From: Pantoea sp. alder81
GTDB taxonomy: Bacteria; Pseudomonadota; Gammaproteobacteria; Enterobacterales; Enterobacteriaceae
Length of the DNA: 64,000 bases
Assembly (NCBI RefSeq): GCF_020179835.1
Contig: NZ_JAIUDA010000001.1
Span: forward strand, 124,001-188,000
Direction: 5' to 3'
Under the pieces are notes generated by a model that searched no databases, had not been told where the DNA came from, and saw only the letters and a list, made by a program, of their open reading frames with translations. A program made the position numbers and the translations under genes. This document shows positions 1 to 8,865 of the stretch, in pieces; positions within the stretch are counted from its first letter, which is position 1, and each line of letters starts with the position of its first letter.

Positions 1-1873
1 GATGAAGCGGATGCGGTGTCAGGCGAAAACTCTGATTCTCAATGCGCGCATGGTCTTGCAGATCGTTTAGCAGCGCCATCAGCGAGCGCGCGCTACTGTG
101 CATCAGCGTCAAACGTTCGCTGGGATGCTGCTGCTGTTCGAGTTCCAGCAGACCCAGAATCGCCTGCATCGGCGTGCGTAACTCGTGGCTGGCGGTGGCC
201 AGGAATTGGCTTTTGGCGGCGTTAGCCCGCTCAGCCTGTTGGCGCTGCAGGCGATCGCGCCGCTGTTGCAGGTAGCGGCGCAGCAGCAGCACTAACAACA
301 GTAAAATGATCACCCCGGCAGCCATCAGAATCATCAGCGGCACATTGCGCATCGCCATACTGGTGCCTGGCTGTGGCGGCTGTGACCAGTTAATCCGCAT
401 CTGATTGAGCGTATCCGGTGGGATCTGCTGCAGTGCATGATCCAGCAGCGCCTGAAGTTGCGGCTGATCCTGGCTGACCTGAGGCGCCAGCGGCCAGGCC
501 ACATCGCTGGCGGCAAAGGCTAAATGGACACGATTATCCGCGTGACTGGCCATGCGCCAGCGTGCAGACAGCACGTTATCCACCAGAGCATCAATCTGAC
601 CGCTGTTCAGGGCCTGCCAGAGTTGCGCACGGTCATCGAACAGTTGGGGCGTGATGCCTTCAGGTAGCAGGCGTTGCGCCAGATCGGCGCGCAGTACACC
701 CACTCGCTGATGTTGCAGGGATTGCCAGCTCATCGGCTGCTGCGTATCAAGCGTGTAGATCCCCCAAATCGCACGCCATACCGGCAGTGTGTTGCTGCTG
801 GCATCGTCGCCGTTCAAGGGCTGTAACAGGTTCAGCATCACCTGATGTTGCTGCATCAGCGTCTGCGCCTGTTGTGGATTGCTCACCCAGCGCGGTGTGA
901 AACGCAGCCCGGTGCTCTGGCTTAGCGCATTCAGCAGGTCAATGCCAAAGCCGCGAGCATTGCCGTTGCCATCGCGGTAGCTCCAGGGCGCGTTATCCAC
1001 TTCTGCAGCGAAAGGAATCTCACTCTGTGCGGCCAGCCACTGCTTTTCGGCAGCCGACAGCATCAGCGTTTGCGTATCCTGATAGCGCAGCAGCGGCGGG
1101 CTCCAGCGCTGTTGCACGCGATTACTGAACTCCGCAGGCAGCAGGCGCAGCTGGGTATTGAGCCAGTGAATCAGCTCAGGATCGCGCGCCAGTGCCCGTA
1201 GCGACAGTTCACCGGCACCGGGATCGGCGGTGATCTGGTAAATCTGCCCCTGTTGCAGCTGATTCAGCAAAAAGCCGGCACTGGCTTCATCCGCCACCAG
1301 ATAATCACTCTGCTGATTGAGCAGCGCATACAGCGCCTGTAAATCACCCGGCTGGCTTTGCCAGCGATGGTTTTGCACAAACGCTTCAGGCATCTGCCCC
1401 AGTGTGGCTTCTGAGACCGTGAGCTGGGCGTTTTCACTGTTAAACATCACTGCGCGTTGATTATCACGATTGCGGTAAATGCGGATCGGGCTGTTAACCC
1501 AGCTGTCGCTGACCAGAATGTTCTCCGGCAGCTGCGCATGTTCATTGCTCAGCACAAAATCGACCTCACCGCGCTCAAGTGCCGCAAGCTGCTGGGAACG
1601 ATTGGCGTAACTTTGCAGGCTAAAGTGCGTGCCGGTGAGTTGGCTCAGCGCGCTAAGGTAATCGGCATCAATTCCCCAGATACGATCGCCAATGCGCATC
1701 GCCCAGGGCGCGCTGTTCTGCGCAGGCACAGCCACGCGTAAAGTGGGTTGAGGCCATGGCTCGATATGTGGAGCGGGCATCATGGCGGGCAGCATCACGC
1801 TGCTGGCGGGTTGTAAATCGGCACGGGCCGCGAAGCTGATGAATAATAGACACAGCCACAGCACCGCTCTCAC
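1..1873 (-). CDS. EvgS/BvgS-type hybrid or sensor histidine kinase (3' end beyond window)
   Basis: Membrane sensor kinase, cut by the left window edge; about 624 codons are visible. An N-terminal signal-like hydrophobic stretch is followed by two tandem periplasmic SBP_bac_3 (Venus-flytrap) domains at about residues 45-265 and 280-495. One membrane helix lies near residues 507-527, then a short coiled linker and a HisKA domain with the H-box SHELRTP (His near residue 563). Tandem flytraps plus one helix before HisKA is the BvgS/EvgS layout. I see no PAS domain between helix and H-box. The start is GTG at 1873, overlapping the upstream regulator's TGA as GTGA, so the two are co-transcribed and probably translationally coupled. 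The ATPase domain and any receiver or Hpt domains lie outside the window. The ligand is unknown; flytraps of this type often bind amino acids or small organic acids. Confidence 0.85.
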   Translation of the reverse strand, partial: MRAVLWLCLLFISFAARADLQPASSVMLPAMMPAPHIEPWPQPTLRVAVPAQNSAPWAMRIGDRIWGIDADYLSALSQLTGTHFSLQSYANRSQQLAALERGEVDFVLSNEHAQLPENILVSDSWVNSPIRIYRNRDNQRAVMFNSENAQLTVSEATLGQMPEAFVQNHRWQSQPGDLQALYALLNQQSDYLVADEASAGFLLNQLQQGQIYQITADPGAGELSLRALARDPELIHWLNTQLRLLPAEFSNRVQQRWSPPLLRYQDTQTLMLSAAEKQWLAAQSEIPFAAEVDNAPWSYRDGNGNARGFGIDLLNALSQSTGLRFTPRWVSNPQQAQTLMQQHQVMLNLLQPLNGDDASSNTLPVWRAIWGIYTLDTQQPMSWQSLQHQRVGVLRADLAQRLLPEGITPQLFDDRAQLWQALNSGQIDALVDNVLSARWRMASHADNRVHLAFAASDVAWPLAPQVSQDQPQLQALLDHALQQIPPDTLNQMRINWSQPPQPGTSMAMRNVPLMILMAAGVIILLLLVLLLRRYLQQRRDRLQRQQAERANAAKSQFLATASHELRTPMQAILGLLELEQQQHPSERLTLMHSSARSLMALLNDLQDHARIENQSFRLTPHPLH

Positions 1874-2454
1874 TGTTGCGCTTTCCACAATTCAGCCAGT
1901 TCAACCACCGACTGCACACCGGTTTTCTCCAGAATGTTTTTCTTGTGCGTGCTGACGGTTTTATTGCTGATGTGCAGCTGTTCACCAATCTGCAGATTCG
2001 ACAGGCCACGCACCAGCAGCGCGACAATTTGCTGCTCTTTATCGGTAAGCGGCAGTTCGATACGTTCGGGTAGCGGCGGAAACGCCTGCTGTCCGCCGAG
2101 CACCGCCAGAATCGCACTGAGCAATTGCGCCATACTTTGGCTCTTCACCACGTAGCCCGCCGCGCCGAGCGAAACGGCGCTCAGTAGCGTATGGCGGCTC
2201 TGCTGTGCGGAATAGATCAACACCGGGCATTTCGGATCGCGGGCGCGCAAACGGCGTAACAGTTCGAGGCCATCGCTGTCCGGCAAACCGATATCAAGCA
2301 CGATAAGATCAAATTGATGACGATGTAAAAGCTGACGCGCCTGTGCTTCATCAGCGGCGGCATGCAGGTGAACGGGAATAGGGGAGTGAATACAGGCCGC
2401 TTCCAGCGCGACTTCAACTAACGGATGATCATCAATAAGCAGCAGTGAAGCCAT
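1870..2454 (-). CDS. NarL/FixJ-family response regulator (EvgA/BvgA-like)
   Basis: A 194-residue transcriptional response regulator, first gene of a two-gene operon with the sensor kinase. The receiver domain (residues 1-120) shows the acidic pair D8/D9, the phosphoacceptor D54 in IVLDIGLPD, the conserved S82 and K104. The C-terminal LuxR-type helix-turn-helix (about 131-190) contains [18 protein letters not shown] and [13 protein letters not shown]. An AGAGGA ribosome site precedes the ATG. It should be phosphorylated by the downstream kinase and bind DNA as a dimer. Targets cannot be read from the sequence; the divergent or adjacent ybgS-aroG genes are not obviously linked to it. Orientation (regulator first, kinase second, 4-nt overlap) matches evgAS and bvgAS. 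Confidence 0.9.
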   Translation of the reverse strand: MASLLLIDDHPLVEVALEAACIHSPIPVHLHAAADEAQARQLLHRHQFDLIVLDIGLPDSDGLELLRRLRARDPKCPVLIYSAQQSRHTLLSAVSLGAAGYVVKSQSMAQLLSAILAVLGGQQAFPPLPERIELPLTDKEQQIVALLVRGLSNLQIGEQLHISNKTVSTHKKNILEKTGVQSVVELAELWKAQQ

Positions 2455-2513
2455 GAAACAGTTCCTCTGAAATTCATGGTTTCAGCATAGCGGAAAAGCA
2501 CCAGCGGAAATAC

Positions 2514-2539
2514 AAAGGGAGAGCCGAAGCTCTCCCTTT
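2514..2539 (-). terminator. Rho-independent terminator of ybgS
   Basis: Perfect 11-bp stem (AAAGGGAGAGC pairing with GCTCTCCCTTT) around a four-base loop. Read on the minus strand the loop is TTCG closed by C-G, the very stable cUUCGg tetraloop, followed by a T-rich tail. It lies 18 nt after the ybgS stop and separates it from the two-component operon in the same direction. Confidence 0.8.
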
Positions 2540-2556
2540 ATGTGATCGACTAATGT

Positions 2557-2916
2557 TTACTGTGAGGTGCCGTCTGTTTTGTGTTTCACGTGACCGCCAC
2601 CTTCTTTAGTCTGGACTTTCTTATTCATGTCCGGACATTTACCATCTTTGCACATGGTATTTTTGTGAATCTGTTCAGCTGTCATATTGCCTGAACTGGT
2701 ACCAGACGTTGCAGCGCTGTTGGTATTCATGCTGCCATTGTTGATTTTGCTGTTATCAACATTATTAGGTGGCAGATTCTGTTTTGCGCCACCTGCAGCC
2801 GCGCCCGCTTCAGCAGAAGCATTGGCGTCACCATTGTTATTATCTGCGGCCATTGCTACACCGCTGCTCAGGGTCATCGCTGTCGTCAGAAAGATCAATG
2901 CAAGCTTATTCATCAT
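2557..2916 (-). CDS. ybgS: YbgS-like small secreted protein
   Basis: A 119-residue exported protein of unknown function. A signal peptide ends near AMA (residues 22-24). The mature part is low-complexity (Asn, Gly, Ala, Ser), then a conserved C-terminal block: HKNTMCKDGKCPDMNKKVQT. This block matches my recollection of E. coli YbgS almost exactly, and the position next to aroG is the same as in E. coli. The two cysteines sit five residues apart, so a disulfide or metal site is possible but unproven. Two consecutive ATGs exist; the AGGAG site is better spaced for the second (2913). It is divergent from aroG and has its own terminator. Confidence 0.85.
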   Translation of the reverse strand: MMNKLALIFLTTAMTLSSGVAMAADNNNGDANASAEAGAAAGGAKQNLPPNNVDNSKINNGSMNTNSAATSGTSSGNMTAEQIHKNTMCKDGKCPDMNKKVQTKEGGGHVKHKTDGTSQ

Positions 2917-3210
2917 TATGCTCCTTTAATCGATGGAGAGTTGCCGTCAAACACCACTGGTGCTGAGTGACGAAAATAACGTACCGTGACGGAATATAAT
3001 TCCATCGTTAACGCTTCGCTTAAAAATTAAATAGCGTAAGAGCCTCGTTCCTCAGTGCTTACGTTTAAAAAGCTTAGTTCATGAGCGGATAAATGCAAAT
3101 TTCACAGAAGCATTTACGCGAGCGTGGAATTTACACCCGCAGCCTGAAGGGATACATTTAACGGGTTGCGCCCGGCGTACGCAGGGCCAGAAATTTGAAT
3201 GGAATTATGT

Positions 3211-4263
3211 ATGGATTATCAGAACGACGATTTACGCATCAGAGAAATCAAAGAATTATTACCGCCTGTTGCTTTGCTCGAAAAATTCCCCGCGACCGAT
3301 AAAGCCGCTGAAACCGTTGCTCAGGCACGTCAGGCGATTCACCGCATTCTGCACGGCCAGGACGATCGCCTGCTGGTGGTGATCGGTCCTTGCTCAATCC
3401 ACGATACCGAAGCAGCCAAAGAGTACGCGAGCCGTCTGCTGACGCTGCGTGATGAATTGAAAGGCGAGCTGGAAGTGGTAATGCGCGTTTATTTTGAAAA
3501 ACCGCGCACCACGGTGGGCTGGAAAGGGCTGATCAACGATCCGTTTATGGATGGCAGCTTCCAGATCAACGATGGCCTGCGCCTGGCGCGTAAGCTGTTG
3601 GTGGATATCAACGACATCGGTCTGCCAGCGGCAGGTGAATTCCTGGATATGATCACGCCACAGTACATGGCGGATCTGATGAGCTGGGGCGCGATTGGTG
3701 CGCGTACCACCGAATCGCAAGTGCACCGTGAGCTCTCTTCCGGTTTGTCCTGCCCGGTCGGCTTTAAAAACGGCACGGATGGCACGATCAAAGTGGCTAT
3801 CGACGCGATTGGTGCTGCCAGCGCGCCGCACTGCTTCCTCTCCGTGACCAAATTTGGTCATTCGGCGATTGTTGAAACCAGCGGTAACGAGGATTGCCAT
3901 ATCATTCTGCGCGGCGGCAAAGAGCCGAACTACAGTGCAGAACACGTGGCAGCGGTGAAAACCGGTCTGGAGAAAGCTGGCTTGCGTCCACAGGTGATGA
4001 TCGACTTTAGCCATGCCAACAGCAGCAAGCAGTTCCAGCGTCAGATGGTGGTAGCTGATGACGTGGCGCAGCAGATTGCGGGCGGTGAGCAGGCGATTAC
4101 CGGTGTGATGATCGAAAGCCATCTGGTGGAAGGGAATCAGAGTCTCGACAGCGGTAAAGAGCTGGTGTACGGGCAGAGCGTGACCGATGCTTGTATTGGT
4201 TGGGACGATACCGAGAAAGCGTTGCGCCAACTGGCGCAGGCGATCAAACAGCGCCGCGGCTAA
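3211..4263 (+). CDS. aroG: 3-deoxy-D-arabino-heptulosonate 7-phosphate synthase, AroG type
   Basis: First enzyme of the shikimate pathway: condenses phosphoenolpyruvate and erythrose 4-phosphate to DAHP in the cytoplasm. The 350-residue protein has the length of E. coli AroG, the phenylalanine-inhibited isozyme, and is near-identical over long stretches (MDYQNDDLR, IGPCSIHD, GARTTESQVHREL, KNGTDGT, SHANSSKQ). A TIM-barrel metal enzyme; the Cys in GPCSIHD and the His and Glu in later strands are the usual metal ligands. A start at 3199 would add four residues; I chose ATG 3211 because it matches the family N-terminus and has GGA six bases upstream. Single gene with its own terminator. E. coli aroG is repressed by TyrR, but I could not find a convincing TyrR box here. 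Confidence 0.97.
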   Translation: MDYQNDDLRIREIKELLPPVALLEKFPATDKAAETVAQARQAIHRILHGQDDRLLVVIGPCSIHDTEAAKEYASRLLTLRDELKGELEVVMRVYFEKPRTTVGWKGLINDPFMDGSFQINDGLRLARKLLVDINDIGLPAAGEFLDMITPQYMADLMSWGAIGARTTESQVHRELSSGLSCPVGFKNGTDGTIKVAIDAIGAASAPHCFLSVTKFGHSAIVETSGNEDCHIILRGGKEPNYSAEHVAAVKTGLEKAGLRPQVMIDFSHANSSKQFQRQMVVADDVAQQIAGGEQAITGVMIESHLVEGNQSLDSGKELVYGQSVTDACIGWDDTEKALRQLAQAIKQRRG

Positions 4264-4280
4264 TCGCTTAACGCGCAATA

Positions 4281-4310
4281 AAAAAGGCCAGACTCGCGTC
4301 TGGCCTTTTT
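4281..4310. terminator. Bidirectional terminator between aroG and gpmA
   Basis: Perfect 13-bp inverted repeat: AAAAAGGCCAGAC, loop TCGC, GTCTGGCCTTTTT. The A-tract on one side and T-tract on the other allow termination of both convergent genes. Confidence 0.9.
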
Positions 4311-4326
4311 GTTTTTGAGCCGGGAA

Positions 4327-5079
4327 TTACTTGGCTTTACCCTGGTTAGCAACGGCTGCGGCTTTCGCGGCAATCTCGTCTGCATCACCCAGGTAGTAAC
4401 GCTTCAGCGGTTTGAAGTTCTCATCGAACTCATACACCAACGGCACGCCAGTTGGGATGTTCAGTTCGAGGATTTCATCTTCGCTCAGGTTATCGAGGTA
4501 TTTTACCAGTGCACGCAGTGAGTTACCGTGTGCAGCAACGATCACTTTCTCACCGCTTTTGATGCGCGGCAGAATGTTTTCGTTCCAGTAAGGGATCACA
4601 CGTTCGATGGTCAGTGCCAGGCTTTCGGTGGTTGGCAGCTGGGCATCGGTCAGTGATGCGTAACGTGGGTCGTGGCCAGGGAAACGCTCATCGGCACGAT
4701 CCAGTTCCGGTGGGGTGATGGCAAAGCCACGACGCCACTGTTTCACCTGATCGTCGCCATATTTAGCGGCGGTTTCGGCTTTATCCAGACCCTGCAGCGC
4801 ACCGTAGTGACGCTCGTTCAGACGCCAGGTTTTCTCAACCGGCAGCCAGGCCTGATCCAGCTCATCCAGCACGTTCCACAGGGTGTGGATGGCACGTTTC
4901 AGCACGGAGGTATAGGCGAAATCAAACACGAAACCTTCTTTCTTCAGCAGCTGACCGGCTGCTTTGGCTTCAGTGCGACCTTTGTCTGACAGATCCACGT
5001 CATACCATCCGGTGAAGCGGTTTTCCTGGTTCCACTGGCTTTCGCCGTGTCGCACCAGAACCAGCTTAGTTACGGCCAT
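4327..5079 (-). CDS. gpmA: 2,3-bisphosphoglycerate-dependent phosphoglycerate mutase
   Basis: Interconverts 3-phosphoglycerate and 2-phosphoglycerate in glycolysis and gluconeogenesis. The 250-residue protein has the phosphohistidine motif [10 protein letters not shown] (His11), the ENRFTGW block and the second catalytic His in [12 protein letters not shown]. Length and sequence fit E. coli GpmA. An AGGAG ribosome site precedes ATG 5079. It is a monocistronic gene between aroG (convergent) and galM, as in E. coli. Confidence 0.97.
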   Translation of the reverse strand: MAVTKLVLVRHGESQWNQENRFTGWYDVDLSDKGRTEAKAAGQLLKKEGFVFDFAYTSVLKRAIHTLWNVLDELDQAWLPVEKTWRLNERHYGALQGLDKAETAAKYGDDQVKQWRRGFAITPPELDRADERFPGHDPRYASLTDAQLPTTESLALTIERVIPYWNENILPRIKSGEKVIVAAHGNSLRALVKYLDNLSEDEILELNIPTGVPLVYEFDENFKPLKRYYLGDADEIAAKAAAVANQGKAK

Positions 5080-5231
5080 AGCTTAACTCCTTAATGCTTG
5101 ATGTTTCGATGATTATAGAAACCGGCTGCGGCCACCTGAAAAGCGGCACACTGATAGCGCCATACCATAGCGGAAAACATCGCACGGCGTAAGCCTGTCG
5201 CTAACGCAGTGCGCGTTTTTCATCCGCTGGC

Positions 5232-6266
5232 TTACTGAGGTGTGAAGCGATAACGCGTCACAGACTGCCAGCGATCGCCGGGTTGCAGCCAGCAATCAGG
5301 CTGCGGCCACTCGGTATGGTTGGGCGAATCCGGTAAAAATTCACTCTCCAACGCGATGCCCTGGAAAGCAGTATAGCTGCCCTGTTCACGGGCGCGTGTT
5401 CCATCCAGATAGTTGCCGGAGTAGAACTGCAGCGCCGGTGCGGCGGTAAACACGGTCAACGCCAGCTTGCCATCGGCCGACCACAGCTGGGCGGCGGGTT
5501 GGCTGCTGTCGCCCGCGGTGTTAAGCAGAAACGCATGATCATAGCCTTTCACCGCTTTTTGATCGTCATCGGCGAGGAAGTCATCCATCACCGGCTTCGG
5601 CTGATTAAAATCGAAGCTGGTACCGGCCACGGCTTTCAGTGGCGCGTTAGGAATGCCTTCACTGTCGACCGGCAAGTAGCGATCCGCGTGCAGTTGTAAG
5701 CGATGCTGGCGCGCATCGCCATGATGCGCATCAAGGTTAAAGTAAGCATGGTTGGTGAGGTTCACCGGGCACGGCTTATCGGTCTGCGCGTCATAAGTGA
5801 TCGACAGGCAGTTATCATCGTCGAGATGGTAAATCACATCGGCAATCAGGTTGCCGGGGAAACCCTGATCGCCATCGGGTGAATCAATGCGATAGTGCAC
5901 TTCGGTTTCACTCTGGCGAACAATCTGCCAGCGGCGTTTATCGAAGCCTTCCGGGCCACCGTGCAGCTGATGCGCGCCCTGATTGGCCGCCAGCAGCAGA
6001 TTCAGCGGCTTTAGCTCAGCCGAAGCGATGCGGTTGGCGTAGCGGCCAACCGTGGCACCGAGATAAGCATCCTGATGCAGATAATCCGATGGTGTCGCGC
6101 AGCCGAGCAGCGCTTCACGCACGCTGCCATCCTGCATGGGCACGCGCGCGGAGAGCCATGTCGCGCCCCAATCCATAAAAGTCACTACCATGCCATGCTG
6201 ATTGCGCAGCACGGTGATGCGCCACGGTTGCCCGTCTGGCGCATGAGAATTGACGTCACTTACCAT
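5232..6266 (-). CDS. galM: Aldose 1-epimerase (galactose mutarotase)
   Basis: Converts beta-D-galactose to the alpha anomer used by galactokinase; first step of the Leloir pathway. 344 residues, beta-sandwich family. Recognisable blocks are [18 protein letters not shown] with the catalytic His, and the catalytic Glu region [14 protein letters not shown]. Last gene of the galTKM operon; its ATG overlaps the galK stop by 7 nt, implying translational coupling. No clear intrinsic terminator follows. Confidence 0.95.
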   Translation of the reverse strand: MVSDVNSHAPDGQPWRITVLRNQHGMVVTFMDWGATWLSARVPMQDGSVREALLGCATPSDYLHQDAYLGATVGRYANRIASAELKPLNLLLAANQGAHQLHGGPEGFDKRRWQIVRQSETEVHYRIDSPDGDQGFPGNLIADVIYHLDDDNCLSITYDAQTDKPCPVNLTNHAYFNLDAHHGDARQHRLQLHADRYLPVDSEGIPNAPLKAVAGTSFDFNQPKPVMDDFLADDDQKAVKGYDHAFLLNTAGDSSQPAAQLWSADGKLALTVFTAAPALQFYSGNYLDGTRAREQGSYTAFQGIALESEFLPDSPNHTEWPQPDCWLQPGDRWQSVTRYRFTPQ

Positions 6267-7408
6267 TGGCCCGCTCCTGCTGACGCTTTACATACGTAGA
6301 AGGTTTCTTTAATGCCGGTTTGCGCTTCATACTGTTTCGCCACGGCGGCTTTCACCTGATCCACCAAATCGGTAGGCATCAGCGCCACGATGCAGCCGCC
6401 AAAGCCGCCACCGGTCATGCGCACACCGCCACGCGGACCGATTTCTGCTTTAACAATCTCAACCAGCTGGTCGATAGGCGGTACGGTGATTTCGAAATCA
6501 TCACGCATTGAGGCGTGTGATTCTGCCATCAGTTCACCCATGCGCTTCAGGTCGCCGTTGCTCAGGGCATCAGCGGCTTCCAGCGTACGGGCATTCTCGG
6601 TGATCACGTGGCGGACACGTTTTGCCACCAGCGCATCCAGCTGAGATTCTGACGCGGCAAACTCTTCCAGCGTCACATCGCGCAGTGCCGGTTTGTTAAA
6701 GAAGCGCGCACCGGTTTCACACTGCTCACGGCGGGTGTTGTACTCACTGCCCACCAGGCTGCGGCGGAAGTTAGAGTTGATGATCACCACCGCGACATCT
6801 TCTGGCATGGAAACCGCGCGAGTGCCGAGGGTGCGGCAATCCAGCAGCATGGCGTGATCGGGTTGACCCAGCGCAGAAATCAGCTGGTCCATAATGCCGC
6901 AGTTGCAGCCGACGAACTGGTTTTCCGCTTCCTGACCGTTAACCGCAATGGCTGCACCATCCAGCTTCAGCTGATACAGCTGCTGGAACACGGTGCCGAC
7001 GGCCACTTCCAGCGACGCCGATGAACTCAGACCCGCACCCTGTGGCACGTTGCCGCTGATAACCAGATCTGCGCCACCGAAACTCGCATCACGCTTCTGC
7101 AGATGTTTCACCACGCCGCGCACGTAGTTGGCCCACATCGGCTCTTTTAACGCTTCAATCGGCGCATCCAGCGAGAAGCTGTCTTGCTGATTGTCATAAT
7201 CAACAGCGACCACGCGCACCTGGCGGTCGTCGCGTTTGGCGCAGGCAATCACCGTCTGGTAATCAATGGCGCACGGCAGCACAAAGCCGTCATTGTAATC
7301 AGTATGCTCGCCAATCAAATTCACGCGGCCCGGCGCCTGAATGCTGTGCGTCGGTTGATAGCCAAAGGTGTCAGCGAAAACCTGTTGAGTAATGGATTTT
7401 AATGACAT
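6260..7408 (-). CDS. galK: Galactokinase
   Basis: Phosphorylates alpha-D-galactose to galactose 1-phosphate with ATP. The 382-residue GHMP kinase shows the galactokinase signature [15 protein letters not shown] near the N-terminus, the ATP-binding [11 protein letters not shown] loop (about 120-130) and the third GHMP motif [10 protein letters not shown] near the C-terminus. The start codon directly abuts the galT stop codon and the stop overlaps galM, so the three genes form one tight operon. Confidence 0.97.
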   Translation of the reverse strand: MSLKSITQQVFADTFGYQPTHSIQAPGRVNLIGEHTDYNDGFVLPCAIDYQTVIACAKRDDRQVRVVAVDYDNQQDSFSLDAPIEALKEPMWANYVRGVVKHLQKRDASFGGADLVISGNVPQGAGLSSSASLEVAVGTVFQQLYQLKLDGAAIAVNGQEAENQFVGCNCGIMDQLISALGQPDHAMLLDCRTLGTRAVSMPEDVAVVIINSNFRRSLVGSEYNTRREQCETGARFFNKPALRDVTLEEFAASESQLDALVAKRVRHVITENARTLEAADALSNGDLKRMGELMAESHASMRDDFEITVPPIDQLVEIVKAEIGPRGGVRMTGGGFGGCIVALMPTDLVDQVKAAVAKQYEAQTGIKETFYVCKASAGAGQW

Positions 7409-8452
7409 TTATTGCGCCTCGCGGAAATGGATATCGCTGACAGAACGCAGACGTTCTGCTGCCTGTTCCGCCGTTAAATCACGTTGGGTTTCGGCCAGCA
7501 TTTCATAGCCAACCATAAATTTGCGCACCGTGGCTGAACGCAGCAGCGGTGGATAGAAGTGAGCATGCAGCTGCCAGTGATCGTTGGCTTCACCGTTAAA
7601 CGGCGCGCCGTGCCAGCCCATCGAGTAGGGGAAGGAGCACTGGAACAGGTTGTCATAGCGGCTGGTCAGTTGCTTGAGCGCCAGTGCCAGGTCGCTGCGC
7701 TGAGCAGCCGTCAGATCGGTAATGCGTTTGATGTGGGCTTTAGGCAGCAGCAGGGTTTCAAACGGCCACGCCGCCCACCACGGCACCACGGCCAGCCAGT
7801 GTTCGGTTTCGACTACGGTGCGGCTGCCATCTTTCAGCTCGCGTGCGGCGTAGTCCACCAGCATCGGCGAACCTTTTTCGTCAAAGTAGCGGCGCTGATT
7901 ATCATTTTCTTTTTGCGCTTCATTTGGCAGAAAACTGTTGGCCCAAATCTGGCCGTGCGGATGGGGATTTGAACACCCCATCGCCGCGCCTTTGTTCTCA
8001 AACACCTGCACCCACGGATAGTGCTGACCGAGATCGGCGGTCTGCTCCTGCCAGGTGCGCACGATATCTTCCAGTCCGCTCAGCGGCAGTTCTGGCAGCG
8101 TTTTGCTGTGATCGGGCGAGAAGCAGATCACCCGGCTGGTGCCACGTGCGCTCTCGCAGCGCATCAGCATGTCGTCACTTTGTGGCGCATCGGGCGTATC
8201 GGTCATCAACGCGGCAAAATCGTTGGTGAAGACATAGGTGGTTTTATAATCAGGGTTTTTATCCCCGGTGATGCGGGTGTTGCCGGCACACAGGAAGCAG
8301 TCAGGATCGTGCGCAGGCAGTTGTTCCAGCGCAGGCGTTTCCTGTGCACCCTGCCACGGGCGCTTAGCGCGATGCGGCGAGACCAGCACCCACTGATCGA
8401 TCAATGGGTTATAACGGCGATGCGGATGATCAACCGGATTAAATTTTTCCAT
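7409..8452 (-). CDS. galT: Galactose-1-phosphate uridylyltransferase
   Basis: Exchanges UMP between UDP-glucose and galactose 1-phosphate, giving UDP-galactose and glucose 1-phosphate. The 347-residue HIT-superfamily enzyme carries the active-site motif NPHPHGQIW with the uridylylated His, and the zinc ligand pair CLCAG near residue 55. Here it is the first gene of the operon, whereas in E. coli galE precedes it. UDP-galactose epimerase must therefore be encoded elsewhere. Expression is probably controlled by GalR/GalS through the two operators upstream. Confidence 0.97.
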   Translation of the reverse strand: MEKFNPVDHPHRRYNPLIDQWVLVSPHRAKRPWQGAQETPALEQLPAHDPDCFLCAGNTRITGDKNPDYKTTYVFTNDFAALMTDTPDAPQSDDMLMRCESARGTSRVICFSPDHSKTLPELPLSGLEDIVRTWQEQTADLGQHYPWVQVFENKGAAMGCSNPHPHGQIWANSFLPNEAQKENDNQRRYFDEKGSPMLVDYAARELKDGSRTVVETEHWLAVVPWWAAWPFETLLLPKAHIKRITDLTAAQRSDLALALKQLTSRYDNLFQCSFPYSMGWHGAPFNGEANDHWQLHAHFYPPLLRSATVRKFMVGYEMLAETQRDLTAEQAAERLRSVSDIHFREAQ

Positions 8453-8542
8453 AACGAGTCCTGGTAAACGGCAAACGGATCAAAATCACTGCGATCAAGG
8501 TAGCACAAAGGCCAGCCCCAAAGCGTGATCCAGTCTGGATAA

Positions 8543-8558
8543 ATGGTATCGTTTACAC
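8543..8558. promoter_or_regulatory. GalR/GalS operator, promoter-proximal
   Basis: ATGGTATCGTTTACAC fits the GalR/GalS operator GTGNAANCGNTTNCAC with two mismatches. Read on the minus strand (galT sense) it closely resembles the E. coli gal external operator. It lies 91-106 bp upstream of galT. Confidence 0.8.
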
Positions 8559-8620
8559 AAGGTGACGATTCTCATTTTGTGGGGTTATGCGGTGCGTTTG
8601 CTGAAATACCAGGCGAGTAA

Positions 8621-8636
8621 ATGGTAGCGGTTACAT
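8621..8636. promoter_or_regulatory. GalR/GalS operator, distal
   Basis: ATGGTAGCGGTTACAT matches the GalR/GalS consensus with three mismatches and is nearly the E. coli gal internal operator. Its centre is 78 bp from the other operator, an arrangement compatible with a repression loop, though shorter than the spacing of about 113 bp in E. coli. Confidence 0.75.
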
Positions 8637-8644
8637 TGGCTGTT

Positions 8645-8865
8645 TATTGCGGTGCGCATAAATGCGCACCCTACGGTGGAGGGGCGCCATTGATGACAAC
8701 CGGATTCACGTTTAAATACCCACATCAGGCTGTAGGGGCGTCATTTATGACGCCCGGATTCGCGTATAAATACCCACATCAGGCTGTAGGGGGGCATTTA
8801 TAACGCCCGAATTCACGTTTATATACCCACATCCGGCTGTAGGAGCGTCATTGACGACCACCGGA
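8645..8865. repeat. Tandem array of palindromic GTAGGG repeats
   Basis: One isolated perfect hairpin (GGTGCGCAT-AA-ATGCGCACC, 8651-8670) is followed by a tandem array with a period of 53-54 bp. Units begin at the CGGATT-like words at 8701, 8755, 8808 and 8862. Each contains TACCCACATC, then GGCTGTAGG and a small palindrome, best seen at 8736-8755 (GGGCGTCAT-TT-ATGACGCCC). The last unit overlaps the modF stop codon. It lies between the gal control region and the 3' end of modF. Related single palindromes occur at five other loci in the window. Confidence 0.9.

Noticed and set aside
3001..3210. TyrR box upstream of aroG
   Set aside because: Only TTTAC(A/G) half-sites are present near 3110-3136; no TGTAAA-N6-TTTACA arrangement could be found.
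3394..4278. 294-codon frame antisense to aroG
   Set aside because: Shadow of a highly conserved coding strand; composition is His/Arg/Gln-rich as expected of a complementary frame.
8559..8585. CRP site in the gal control region
   Set aside because: TGAGA and TCACC occur on the minus strand but are separated by 4 bp rather than 6.
8621..8803. 60-codon plus-strand frame over the tandem repeats
   Set aside because: Its repetitive translation (KYPHQAVG) simply reflects the 54-bp repeat units, and it overlaps a gal operator.
8701..8865. Possible CRISPR array
   Set aside because: The units are contiguous tandem repeats with no unique spacers between constant repeats, and there are no cas genes.
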